DNA from: Oribacterium sp. KHPX15
GTDB taxonomy: Bacteria; Bacillota; Clostridia; Lachnospirales; Lachnospiraceae
Direction: 5' to 3'
Length of the DNA stretch: 64,000 nt
Assembly (NCBI RefSeq): GCF_900107835.1
Contig: NZ_FNRG01000004.1
Coordinates: 152,772 to 216,771 of the forward strand
Below the pieces are notes generated by a model, which saw nothing but the letters and a program-made list of their open reading frames with translations, did no database searches and was not told where the DNA came from. Both the position numbers and the translations under genes were made by a program. This document shows, one piece after another, positions 8,284 to 16,882 of the stretch (its first letter is position 1; every line of letters begins with the position of its first letter).

Positions 8284-8967
8284 ATGAAATTAATTGATCA
8301 TAAAAATGATAAGTCCATAAAACCCTCAAATGTAAGACGCAATAAGCACAGGATTTCTGTTTTTTCGATACTTATCATATCACTTTTGTTTTTGAACGCT
8401 TGCGATACGGGAGTTCCGGAAGCAGCCACTGAAGCATGGGAAACTGAGGAAACATCAGCAATAACAGGAGATTCTGTTGAAGATTACAACGAAAACAGTG
8501 ACCCGGCCAATACTGAATCAAAAGATGATGATGGACTTTTTTCCTTTTTAGACACGCAAAAAGAGAAGGAAAAAACCTGGAAAACCTATGACAGTCTGGC
8601 GGATGCTGAAAAAGCATCGGGACTTGTAGTTTCGGATAAGTTAAAAAGGGGCTTAAAGCAATTCAATCATATAGAGTACAGAGCTCTTGAAGATACCATG
8701 ATTGAACTGGTTTATACCGATAAAAACGGAAATGAAGGCTACAGATTCCGCCAGGGCCACGGCACAGACGATATCAGCGAAGATGACAAAAATTACGACG
8801 AAGAAAATGATTACAAAATGGGGAAAGTCATTGTACATACAAAAGGAAGTAACGGACACATCACCATTGCCACTTACACTGACGGAAAGAATTCCTACGC
8901 TTTCATGGGAAAAGCATATCAGCCGCCTCTTATCGAGCTTATAGGTATATACGTACTGACAGCGTGA
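8284..8967 (+). CDS. Hypothetical lipoprotein
   Basis: Function not recognised; 227 residues. An unusually long basic N-region (~26 residues) precedes the hydrophobic core and the lipobox LNAC, so Cys would be lipidated and the rest displayed outside the membrane. An acidic Thr/Glu/Asp linker follows, then a ~130-residue domain beginning near TWKTYDSLADAEKASGL, reminiscent of small secreted domains that follow lipoprotein linkers. AAGGGAG lies 6 nt before the ATG. It is the first of a run of envelope genes on the plus strand. Confidence 0.8.
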   Translation: MKLIDHKNDKSIKPSNVRRNKHRISVFSILIISLLFLNACDTGVPEAATEAWETEETSAITGDSVEDYNENSDPANTESKDDDGLFSFLDTQKEKEKTWKTYDSLADAEKASGLVVSDKLKRGLKQFNHIEYRALEDTMIELVYTDKNGNEGYRFRQGHGTDDISEDDKNYDEENDYKMGKVIVHTKGSNGHITIATYTDGKNSYAFMGKAYQPPLIELIGIYVLTA

Positions 8968-9072
8968 CAAACAGATACGGATTTCTGAACGGTGAGATAA
9001 CCCGGGGTGTAGTCATTTATGTGAGCATCAGTGAGAACAAAAAAGAAAACAACGTTTATAGAGGAGGATATT

Positions 9073-11193
9073 ATGCAAATTACTTGTCCAAAATGCGGAG
9101 CTGTTGTTGACGGAACCAAGAAATTCTGCCGCAAATGCGGAGCTCCAATTCAAAACATGACACAGGAGCAAAATACAAATAATATGCAGCAGACAACGGA
9201 TCAGCCGAATGCGCAGTGGCAGTCCAATATGCAGAGCCAGCCGAATATGTATGGTCAGCAGAATGCACAGGACGACCCAAATATGTACGGCCAGCAAAAC
9301 ATGCAGGGTCAGTCCAATATGTATGGTCAACAGAACATGCAGGGTCAGCCTGATATTTATGGCCAACAGAATACACAGTGGCAGTCCAATATGTACGGCC
9401 AGCAGAACATGCAGGGTCAGTCCAATATGTACGGTCAGCAGAACATGCAGGGTCAGTCCAATATGTACGGCCAGCAGAACATGCAGGGTCAGTCCAATAT
9501 GTACGGCCAGCAAAACATGCAGGGTCAGCCCAATATGTATGATCAGCAGAACATGTATGGCCAACAGAATATGTATGGCCAGCAGAACATGTATGGCCAA
9601 CAGAACATGTATGGCCAGCAGAACATGCAAGGTCAGCCTGATATGTATGGCCAACAGAATGCACAGTGGCAGTCCAATATGTACGGCCAGCAGATGCCGT
9701 ACGATACGGTTAATCCGGAAAGAAAGGGTAAATCACCGGTAACAATGATTGCAGCCGGTGTTGCTGCCCTGGTTGTGATACTCGGTGCAGCATTTTTTGC
9801 TCTGAAAATCCTGCCCGGATTATTTAAAGATCCAAAGACACAGTTTTCGGAAAATGTGGTTATGGTCACCAGATATTTCAGTGATGAGTTCACCGGTTTC
9901 GGAGCCAAGCCTGTTGAAGCGATGCTGCATTTCGGAATGGATGATGCAGAGAATTCACATACTACGACCAAGGTAACCACCATAGAATCGGATGCGGCAG
10001 GCGATGACGGAAGTGTTGATCTCATTCAATCATACAGCTATGATTCCAAAAGCGGAGATACCGCATATACTTTATCGGTAAGCATGGGAGATACATCTCT
10101 TGGAACCTCAGGAATGTACTATAACGGAAATGAATTTATTTATTCTCCTGCACAGACAAATTCTCCTATGGTAAGGTACGAGTTGGATGACAGCAGTGCA
10201 AAGTCACTTGCTCCTTATCAGACCATTGACAGATTTACACTGATGTTATGCGGGATGTCTTCGGAAAAGACAGTCGACTGGGATAAAGAGTCAAAAGATT
10301 TCCTTGAGATTTCACTTAAAGAACTGGATAAAAAAGCATTCGAAAAATCCAAGGAAGACTATACAATTTTCGGAAAGACTCAGCAATGTGATACATTAAG
10401 CGTTGCTGTGTCCGGTCAGGAAGCCAAAGACCTTATGGCGGGAATGACAAAGCTTTTTACTGCCGGTATTTCAATGGGGGATGATATCGATATAAATGAA
10501 TTATTCAAAGACAGTGAAATCGATGACAGCACCAGCCTCAAAGTAACAACATATTCATACAAAAACAATCCTGTTGGAGTTGTTATAAGTGTCTCCAAAG
10601 ACTCCGAAACACATAGTATTAATATAAGCGGTTATAGTACCGGTACTGAAAAACAGGTTATTCTCGATGTTCCATCCGAAGATGGAACAGCCTTTTATTA
10701 CGAAGATGGAGTATATTCCATTGATTCGGGATATAAAGTTAAAAATATAATAACTTTCGGCGATGTATCATTTGTTGTGGACGAAACCGGAAAAATAAAC
10801 GGATCGGACAGGGATCTCAGCGGAAGCTTTACAATTGAGACAGGTGGAAATACCGGAATGCTCCCTCTTGAAGAAGACACTTTCAAAGGTGCCATCAGTC
10901 AGAAAATAAAAGACGGAAAAGGTCAATATATAACTGAACTTAAAACAGAAGAAGGAAATGTAAAAATAGTCACAAGCATTGACAGGGGAAATCTTCAGGA
11001 GGATAAGATCACTGCACCAATGTTTCTTGCTGAATCAGGTATTGATTGCGAAGATGATCTCGATATGCTGAAAGAAACCCTTCATGTCTCAATGCTGGAA
11101 GATAAAGATAATCCGGAACTCACAAATATGGGAAACAGAAATGCCCTTGTGCGTCTGGGATATATTCTTTCACCGATGGTTAATATCTTCTAA
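9073..11193 (+). CDS. Zinc-ribbon membrane protein with prion-like Q/N-rich repeat
   Basis: Function unknown; 706 residues. Four parts can be read: an N-terminal zinc ribbon (Cys5, 8, 19, 22); a low-complexity region (~35-210) of tandem NMYGQQNMQGQS-type 12-mers and shorter NMYGQQ 6-mers; one membrane helix (~222-244) preceded by RKGK, implying N-in/C-out; and a ~450-residue extracellular region. The extracellular part is paralogous to the minus-strand gene at 19286-20773 (shared blocks SHT-T, SPM-RYE, ESGIDC near the end). The layout (ribbon, TM, extracellular domain) resembles staphylococcal TcaA. The start at 9073 has GAGGAGG upstream and begins at the ribbon; an earlier ATG at 9031 does not. 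An ABC ATPase follows. Confidence 0.88.
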   Translation: MQITCPKCGAVVDGTKKFCRKCGAPIQNMTQEQNTNNMQQTTDQPNAQWQSNMQSQPNMYGQQNAQDDPNMYGQQNMQGQSNMYGQQNMQGQPDIYGQQNTQWQSNMYGQQNMQGQSNMYGQQNMQGQSNMYGQQNMQGQSNMYGQQNMQGQPNMYDQQNMYGQQNMYGQQNMYGQQNMYGQQNMQGQPDMYGQQNAQWQSNMYGQQMPYDTVNPERKGKSPVTMIAAGVAALVVILGAAFFALKILPGLFKDPKTQFSENVVMVTRYFSDEFTGFGAKPVEAMLHFGMDDAENSHTTTKVTTIESDAAGDDGSVDLIQSYSYDSKSGDTAYTLSVSMGDTSLGTSGMYYNGNEFIYSPAQTNSPMVRYELDDSSAKSLAPYQTIDRFTLMLCGMSSEKTVDWDKESKDFLEISLKELDKKAFEKSKEDYTIFGKTQQCDTLSVAVSGQEAKDLMAGMTKLFTAGISMGDDIDINELFKDSEIDDSTSLKVTTYSYKNNPVGVVISVSKDSETHSINISGYSTGTEKQVILDVPSEDGTAFYYEDGVYSIDSGYKVKNIITFGDVSFVVDETGKINGSDRDLSGSFTIETGGNTGMLPLEEDTFKGAISQKIKDGKGQYITELKTEEGNVKIVTSIDRGNLQEDKITAPMFLAESGIDCEDDLDMLKETLHVSMLEDKDNPELTNMGNRNALVRLGYILSPMVNIF
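9221..9695 (+). repeat. In-gene tandem repeats (36-bp and 18-bp units)
   Basis: Nearly identical 36-bp units encode NMYGQQNMQGQS; a run of 18-bp NMYGQQ half-units occurs around 9545-9625. Synonymous differences are few, so the array has expanded recently by slippage or recombination. It creates long spurious open frames on both strands. Confidence 0.92.
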
Positions 11194-11290
11194 AAAGGGG
11201 ATCAACAGATTTCATCACCCGGTAATCAGCTCAAACGCACATTGATATGTGCATGTGCCATTACATTAAAACACATAACAGGTATCATAT

Positions 11291-11908
11291 ATGATTGAAG
11301 CAAACGGTCTGGTTAAAAAATATGGTAATTTCACAGCAGTGGATAATGCTTCCCTGCTGCTCGAAAAAGGAGAGGTGATAGCACTGCTCGGTTCCAACGG
11401 AAGCGGCAAGAGCACTCTTCTCGGCATGCTTGCCATGGTTCTGAAACCGGATTCCGGTGAAGTGACTGTTGATGGGCTCAAAGGTAAACAGGCTAAAGAA
11501 AAAGTGGCCTATGTTCCTCAGGAAATCGTTCTTTTTGAAGAACTGACTGTTGTTGAAAATCTATATGCATGGTCATCCCTTAAAGGAAAGGAAAATGAAG
11601 AACGTGCCGGTTATCTCATTAATGAACTTGGAATGACAGATTTCAAAAAAAAACGTGTAGACAGACTCTCCGGAGGACAGCGAAGGAGAGTCAATCTGGC
11701 TGTTTCTTTAATGGGAAAATATGATTATCTGTTACTGGATGAACCTCTGGCCGGAATAGATGCCCACGGAGGAGAATGCATAGAACATCTTCTGAGAAAA
11801 GAAAAAGAAAAAGGATGCGCCATGATCCTGACAGAGCATAATCCCACAATCCTTTTACCTCTTACGGACCGTTCCCTGAGAATTGAAAAAGGGCACTTAT
11901 CTGTATAG
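11291..11908 (+). CDS. ABC transporter ATP-binding protein (orphan)
   Basis: 205-residue ABC ATPase of the short CcmA-like type that pairs with ABC-2 permeases. Walker A GSNGSGKST (residue ~35), Q-loop YVPQE, signature LSGGQRRR, Walker B YDYLLLDEP and an H-loop His (TEHN) are intact, so it should hydrolyse ATP. No permease is adjacent on this strand. The nearest are two ABC-2 permeases on the minus strand at 16.9-19.2 kb, which themselves lack an ATPase. Both halves sit beside members of the same paralogous extracellular family. The ribosome site is weak. Substrate unknown. Confidence 0.93.
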   Translation: MIEANGLVKKYGNFTAVDNASLLLEKGEVIALLGSNGSGKSTLLGMLAMVLKPDSGEVTVDGLKGKQAKEKVAYVPQEIVLFEELTVVENLYAWSSLKGKENEERAGYLINELGMTDFKKKRVDRLSGGQRRRVNLAVSLMGKYDYLLLDEPLAGIDAHGGECIEHLLRKEKEKGCAMILTEHNPTILLPLTDRSLRIEKGHLSV

Positions 11909-11976
11909 TCCCGAATCATCATAGGACTGACCAGAATGCATTTTCACAGAATATAACTAAACGAAAGGAGTAATAT

Positions 11977-14040
11977 ATGAGTATAATTTGTCCTAAATGC
12001 GGTGCAGAGCTTCCTGATGATTCCGTATTTTGTGATACCTGCGGGGCAACATTAAATCAAGCCACAGACGGTTCCCCTGACGCAAATCCTCCCGCGTCCA
12101 ACGAATCATCACCACAAGACACAGACGCTGCCGGTTCTTCAGAACAGCCCAGAGGAACTCAGGGATCTTTCCCTACATACGGAAAAACAGGAAATTACAA
12201 TTCTTCCGCTAACGGATCTCCACAATCCGGAAACACCTTTGGAAACAGCACTCCTCAACAGAATATAAATAACAATCCAAATCAGGGAACCTATGGAGGT
12301 TCCCGACAAGGCAGTTTCAACGGTCCCGGCCCCGGAGCCCCGTATAGTTCCGGTAATGGCGTTCCCAATGGGAACTTCAACGGGAACTTCAACGGGAAAT
12401 TCAATGGGAATTTTAATGGAAACAATAATATTCCCAATAATTTCGGAGCCCCCGGCGGCGGAAAGAATCCGGGAGGTATCCCAAAAGCCGCCTTTATCGG
12501 TGCGGGTGTCCTGGGTCTTGTTGTCATAGGAGTTGTGGCAGCTCTGTTACTGAAAAACAAGCCCAAAGATGTTGTTAATGAAAGTACCGACAGTGTCCAG
12601 TCAACGACTGTGGCTGAGTCAGACGTTGAATCCACAACTGCTGCTAAGGAAGAAACAACGGAAGCTACATCCGAATCGTCTGTGAAACGCTCAGGAGACG
12701 ATAAAGACATTGTAATAATACCATCGGGAGCCAAAGTAAAAACCGATGCTGAATTCTCCGAGCTTATAGGCGAGTATGAAGGTGAGATCCAGCTCACAGC
12801 CCTGGATGGATTTGAGGATGTCGAAGGCATTCCTGAAGATTTTGAGGAGAACCGGAAAGAAGCCCTCAGTAATCCTCTGCCATGCACCCTTATCATAAAT
12901 GAAGATGGTGATTGGGGGCTTGAGTATGATTTCATGGGCGGCATGGGAATGGATAGTACCGATTTCAACGACCCTGACGAATTCACTAAGCAGCAGAGAT
13001 CCGGTATCCTTGTAGATGAGATCAATGACGGCTACTATCATGCAGGCATAGACGCAGAAGGAGCCTTTGAAGGCGATGAGGATGCAAAAGTCGAGATTGA
13101 TCACGTTGGTGCTTACTGCACAAAAGATGACGACAGTCTTATTGCAGGATACTACTATATGCATGCCACTACGAACGGTGCCGAAATCACCGTCTGTGGT
13201 GACTTCAATGTAAAGAAGCTGACAGAGGATGTTGAAGAAGAGGAGACTACTGAATCTGAAGAGCAGGAAGAAGAGGAAGAAACAATCCCTACAATCAGCG
13301 GCGGTCAGTGGACAAAGATGAAGAGCGGCGCATGGATCTATGAAAAGGATGGCCGCCTTGTCAAAAACTGCTGGGTAGAAAGCAAAGGTAAGTATTATTA
13401 CATAGATAAGGATGGTTACATGATGACCGACGGTTATACTCCGGATGGTTACTATGTAAAGAAAGACGGAAGCTGGGATTCCTCCATTGCCCAAAGAAAG
13501 TCCGGAAGCTCAGGATCTGTTTCTGACGATACAGGCTATGATCCTACAACCTATGCAGTGACCGGCGGAAAATTTGAAACCCTTGAGGATGGCGCTGTAC
13601 TGTATGAGGATTCCAAAGGAAAATATGTAAGTAATACCTGGGTAGAATCAAAGGGCAAATACTATTTTATAGGTCCTGACGGTACGCGTATAAGCAACAA
13701 CTACTCGTCCGATGGTTACTGGACTGATGCAAACGGAAAATGGTGTGAGGATGTACCTCAGAGAACCGATGATCCCGAACCTTTGAACACAACATATTCG
13801 GGTGTAGCTTCAAACTGGAAAATAAAGCTCCTTAAAAATGGAACCTACGGAACGGCAACTTACAGCTATAATGGATCCAGCGTTAAAGACGTCTATACTT
13901 TAACTCCTCTTGGTCATGGAGTTTATCTCGCTGAATTGGACAGTGATCCTGAAATATGTGCCCTTATGACAGTTTCCGGCGAGCAAAAATACCTGATCGT
14001 TTCCCAGGCCGGCATAACAGAAGAGTGCAAGGCTAAGTAA
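11977..14040 (+). CDS. Zinc-ribbon membrane protein with cell-wall-binding-like repeats
   Basis: 687 residues. The N-terminal zinc ribbon (Cys5, 8, 19, 22) is followed by a Ser/Pro/Asn/Gly-rich disordered region (30-165) that includes five NFNG-type tetrapeptide repeats. One membrane helix (~172-193) follows, then a Thr/Glu linker and an extracellular region. The latter contains two choline-binding/glucan-binding-like repeats (aromatic- and Gly-rich: GAWIYEKDGRLVKNCWVE near 450, and a second near 535 with NTWVESKGKYYFIGPDG). A ~75-residue C-terminal beta domain (NWKIKLLKNGTYG) ends it. Such repeats bind carbohydrate or cell wall. AAAGGAG precedes the start. Likely an envelope-spanning scaffold or sensor; function unproven. 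Confidence 0.87.
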   Translation: MSIICPKCGAELPDDSVFCDTCGATLNQATDGSPDANPPASNESSPQDTDAAGSSEQPRGTQGSFPTYGKTGNYNSSANGSPQSGNTFGNSTPQQNINNNPNQGTYGGSRQGSFNGPGPGAPYSSGNGVPNGNFNGNFNGKFNGNFNGNNNIPNNFGAPGGGKNPGGIPKAAFIGAGVLGLVVIGVVAALLLKNKPKDVVNESTDSVQSTTVAESDVESTTAAKEETTEATSESSVKRSGDDKDIVIIPSGAKVKTDAEFSELIGEYEGEIQLTALDGFEDVEGIPEDFEENRKEALSNPLPCTLIINEDGDWGLEYDFMGGMGMDSTDFNDPDEFTKQQRSGILVDEINDGYYHAGIDAEGAFEGDEDAKVEIDHVGAYCTKDDDSLIAGYYYMHATTNGAEITVCGDFNVKKLTEDVEEEETTESEEQEEEEETIPTISGGQWTKMKSGAWIYEKDGRLVKNCWVESKGKYYYIDKDGYMMTDGYTPDGYYVKKDGSWDSSIAQRKSGSSGSVSDDTGYDPTTYAVTGGKFETLEDGAVLYEDSKGKYVSNTWVESKGKYYFIGPDGTRISNNYSSDGYWTDANGKWCEDVPQRTDDPEPLNTTYSGVASNWKIKLLKNGTYGTATYSYNGSSVKDVYTLTPLGHGVYLAELDSDPEICALMTVSGEQKYLIVSQAGITEECKAK

Positions 14041-14105
14041 TATCTGTTTTGCATTGTCTCTATTAAAAGCTGTTCGACAGCAGTGAACGAGACAATATCA
14101 TTAAG

Positions 14106-14155
14106 GTAACCGTTTAGCCTGTGGACCAGGGAGAACTATTCCTCGGGAACTGTGA
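14106..14155 (+). repeat. Copy of dispersed palindromic element (left arm intact)
   Basis: Positions 14106-14130 match the left terminal repeat of the element at 32579-32980 at 22 of 25 bases (core GTAAC.GTT.AGCC.GTGGA). A degenerate inverse arm (GGGAACTGTGA) follows at 14143-14153. It lies between a stop codon and the yjfB promoter region. Confidence 0.6.
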
Positions 14156-14244
14156 AATTATTATAAATTTTTGCATTATATCAAGCCTCTTTAATCCATT
14201 TAATGTTATAATTAATCAAAGTGTACGAAAAGGAGGTGGTTCCC

Positions 14245-14430
14245 GTGGATATTTCAGGAATCTCAAGTGCTTCTATGAGCCTCTTAACGAGGAATGTAGG
14301 TTCCGATATCGGAACTGCTCTTTTAAAAAAGGCTTTGGATAATGAAGAAGAAACAAGCAACAATATGATGAAGCTTCTTGAGCAGGCGGCTAACCCTGAG
14401 CTGGGAGCACATGTTAATACAGTAGCTTGA
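14245..14430 (+). CDS. YjfB-type putative motility protein
   Basis: 61-residue protein of the YjfB family (annotated in Pfam as putative motility protein). The family pattern is kept: a start like MDISGISSASMSLL, a central VGSDIGTALLKKALD helix, and a C-terminal NPELGAHVNT motif. The start is GTG at 14245 with AAAGGAGG 8 nt before it; a GTG at 14221 would leave that ribosome site inside the gene. It sits upstream of a FIST sensor and a chemoreceptor, fitting a motility/chemotaxis neighbourhood. Confidence 0.85.
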   Translation: MDISGISSASMSLLTRNVGSDIGTALLKKALDNEEETSNNMMKLLEQAANPELGAHVNTVA

Positions 14431-14459
14431 GATACAGGTTTTGATGTTTCTTAAATATA

Positions 14460-14493
14460 GGACAGGTTTTCACATTGATGTGACAGCCTGTCC
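14460..14493 (+). terminator. Probable intrinsic terminator of yjfB
   Basis: GGACAGG/CCTGTCC outer stem and TCACAT/ATGTGA inner stem with a small internal loop. The trailing T content is modest, so termination may be partial. Confidence 0.6.
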
Positions 14494-14658
14494 TTCATTA
14501 TTTCTATAAATATTTCGAAAAAATCCGCTTTTTTCAATTCTTTTTTCTTAAAAAGGTATTATTTTTCAAGAAAGTGTCGATAAAAGTATGGACAGCAGTT
14601 TGAATTCAATATTTTTCATTGAAATATATAGACATTACCTAATAAACAGGAGGTACTT

Positions 14659-15753
14659 ATGCAAAGTAAAGTAGGCTACAGTATGAATCGCGATGTCAGA
14701 GCAGCTGTAGAAGAAGCTACCGGAGGGATAACAGATCCTATCGGTCTCATCATCATGACAGATCACGACAGACTTCAGGATATTTCAGCATTGCTAAAGA
14801 AGAAATACCCCAATGCTCAGTCCATCGGAGTTAGCGGCACCAACTATTACAATGCCCAGTCCTCAGATCATAACCTCATTGTGACCGCATTTACCGGCGA
14901 AGCTGTTGTCCATGCCGGAGTTGTGAGAAATCTCTCTACCTGTCCTGCAGTGGATGTAGTAAACATTAAGGAGAGCATGAGCATCGTCAACGGTAACCGG
15001 GACAATACTATTCTCATCGAGTATTGCACCAATGACGAGGAGCGTCTCACCACCACCATCAATATGGCCCTTGGAGACAGCGGTATTCATGTAGTTGGCG
15101 GAACAGAGCTTGGCTATGCTGCAACCGCAACTGCTGCCGTTACTGTGAACGGACAGCTTTATCCCGATGCCTGCGCATATATGCTGATAAAGAACACTAA
15201 CGGCAGGGTAAAGGTTTATTCCGAGAATATCTATGGTCCTATGGAGGGACATCCGACTCATATAGTTACAAAAGTAGATCTTGCAAAGAAGGCTGTTTAT
15301 GAGATCGACCACAAACCTATAGCAGAGGTTTACAGTCAGGAAATGGGTGTTCCCGTTGATAAGGTTATCGCCAACACTCTTGAGCATCCTTTTGGCCGAT
15401 TAGTAGAAGATAAGGTATTTATAGCTTCCCAGAAGGATCCTCTTCCAAAGGGCGGACTCACCTTTTATAAGAGACTTAATATCAATGACTCCGTCAGCAT
15501 CCTGAAGCTCAACGATTTTGACGCCATCAATAAGGCAACCCGCGAAAAGATCCTTGGTGATATTCCTAATCCTAAACTGTTGATATCTGTTAACTGTATT
15601 TACAGATATCTGCTGTTTACCGGAAACGGATATTACAACACACTGCTTTCGAATATGGCAACACTGGGACCATCCGTCGGAAACATTGGCGGCGGCGAGC
15701 AGTTCGACAATCAGCATGTTAACCAGACCATGGTTGTTGCTGTATTTGAATGA
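14659..15753 (+). CDS. FIST-domain sensory protein
   Basis: 364 residues with FIST N and FIST C features: IIMTDHDRLQDI, SIGVSGTNYYN, the VVGGTELGYAATATAAVTVNG segment and the late NCIYRYLLFTGNG and VGNIGGGEQFDNQHVNQT blocks. FIST domains are predicted small-ligand (amino-acid-like) sensors in signal transduction proteins. There is no membrane segment, so this one senses in the cytoplasm. AGGAGG precedes the ATG. The gene ends 15 nt before a chemoreceptor gene that has no ligand-binding domain, so the pair probably form a two-piece receptor. Confidence 0.92.
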   Translation: MQSKVGYSMNRDVRAAVEEATGGITDPIGLIIMTDHDRLQDISALLKKKYPNAQSIGVSGTNYYNAQSSDHNLIVTAFTGEAVVHAGVVRNLSTCPAVDVVNIKESMSIVNGNRDNTILIEYCTNDEERLTTTINMALGDSGIHVVGGTELGYAATATAAVTVNGQLYPDACAYMLIKNTNGRVKVYSENIYGPMEGHPTHIVTKVDLAKKAVYEIDHKPIAEVYSQEMGVPVDKVIANTLEHPFGRLVEDKVFIASQKDPLPKGGLTFYKRLNINDSVSILKLNDFDAINKATREKILGDIPNPKLLISVNCIYRYLLFTGNGYYNTLLSNMATLGPSVGNIGGGEQFDNQHVNQTMVVAVFE

Positions 15754-15768
15754 TAAGGAGGGTGTACG

Positions 15769-16728
15769 ATGTTTTCATTTGGAAAAAACCAGGATTATAA
15801 TATGAACACACCCGCAAATGCTTCTGACAATTCTCTGAAGCATGAGCTTGAAGGCTTAAGAGCCATAGGTGAGTATGCTTTAAAGCAAAAGAACCTTTTG
15901 CAGCACGAAGAGATCAGGACCTCAGACGAGCTTAAGGGCATCCAGTACTCCTTTGATGCAGTTCGTCAGAAGTCTGATGACATCACAAATTCTGTAACAG
16001 ATTTCCAGGCTCAGTTCTCAAGAGTACAGGAAATAGTTGACCGTTTTGAATCCATCATATCGAAAATGGAATCTACTGTTGAGGAATCTCACAACAGTAT
16101 GGATATGGTCAGAGAGAAGTCCAATGATGTTTACGAAACCATTTCCGCTGTTGAACAGGTTTTTGAGGAGTTTCAGAAGAGCTTTGCTGACATTTCCAAG
16201 AATGTAAGTGCCATCAACAGGATAGCCAGCCAGACAAACCTTCTTGCCATCAATGCTTCCATCGAGGCAGCCCGTGCAGGTCAGGCAGGAAAAGGCTTTG
16301 CGGTTGTTGCTACAGAGGTTAATAAGCTGTCAAAGAACATCCAGGAGATAGTAGGCTCCATCGACAACAGCATGCAGAATCTTAACTCAAACAACCTGAA
16401 GCTTAAGGATGCAATCATAAATACAAGAACCGCAATTACGGATTCACAGAATCAGGTTAATGAAACTGATGCCGTTGTTGAAAGCATTAACGCAGTTTCC
16501 GAGGATATCGCAAACGGCAACAAGGAAATGCTCCAGGTATTTGATGACTGCAACAATAACATGAATATGGTTTCCTCAACTGTCGCAGATTCCGCAGTTT
16601 ACTATGACAAAGTTGAAAGCGATATCCAGCATATGATGACCAACATCACAAAGAAAGGTTTTGTATTTGAGGATCTGAATAATGCTCTCGAGCAGATCGA
16701 TCCGATGATCCGAAAGATCAGACGCTGA
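15769..16728 (+). CDS. Soluble methyl-accepting chemotaxis protein
   Basis: 319-residue cytoplasmic MCP signalling protein. It has no membrane helices and no recognisable sensor domain; after ~50 residues it is all coiled-coil hairpin. The CheA/CheW-contacting tip ([23 protein letters not shown], near residues 150-172) is fully conserved and is followed by [15 protein letters not shown]. Input probably comes from the co-transcribed FIST protein 15 nt upstream. AAGGAGG precedes the ATG. Such receptors feed the CheA-CheY pathway to the flagellar motor; no che genes are in this window. Confidence 0.94.
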   Translation: MFSFGKNQDYNMNTPANASDNSLKHELEGLRAIGEYALKQKNLLQHEEIRTSDELKGIQYSFDAVRQKSDDITNSVTDFQAQFSRVQEIVDRFESIISKMESTVEESHNSMDMVREKSNDVYETISAVEQVFEEFQKSFADISKNVSAINRIASQTNLLAINASIEAARAGQAGKGFAVVATEVNKLSKNIQEIVGSIDNSMQNLNSNNLKLKDAIINTRTAITDSQNQVNETDAVVESINAVSEDIANGNKEMLQVFDDCNNNMNMVSSTVADSAVYYDKVESDIQHMMTNITKKGFVFEDLNNALEQIDPMIRKIRR

Positions 16729-16776
16729 TAAAGCGGACATTCCCTAATGTCCTTTCCTTTATACCCCTTCTTTTGT

Positions 16777-16809
16777 AAGCCCGTCTCCCCAAGGCGGGCT
16801 TCTTTTTTT
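16777..16809 (+). terminator. Intrinsic terminator of the FIST-MCP operon
   Basis: AAGCCCG/CGGGCTT stem with a ~10-nt loop followed by a long T-run. Confidence 0.88.
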
Positions 16810-16882
16810 CGCAATAAAGCCGCCACAGGACATGTGACGGCTAACTCAGAATCGAGCAGGGTGTATTCCATCTACTCGATTA

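Noticed and set aside
9028..9664. Long open frames opposite and out of frame with the NMYGQQ repeat
   Set aside because: They mirror the repeat; the composition (HIGLTLHVLLAV-type) is only the reverse reading, and no ribosome site supports them.
11291..11908. ABC ATPase as part of a peptide or bacteriocin export cluster
   Set aside because: No precursor peptide, peptidase or immunity gene is seen beside it; the flanking genes are zinc-ribbon envelope proteins.
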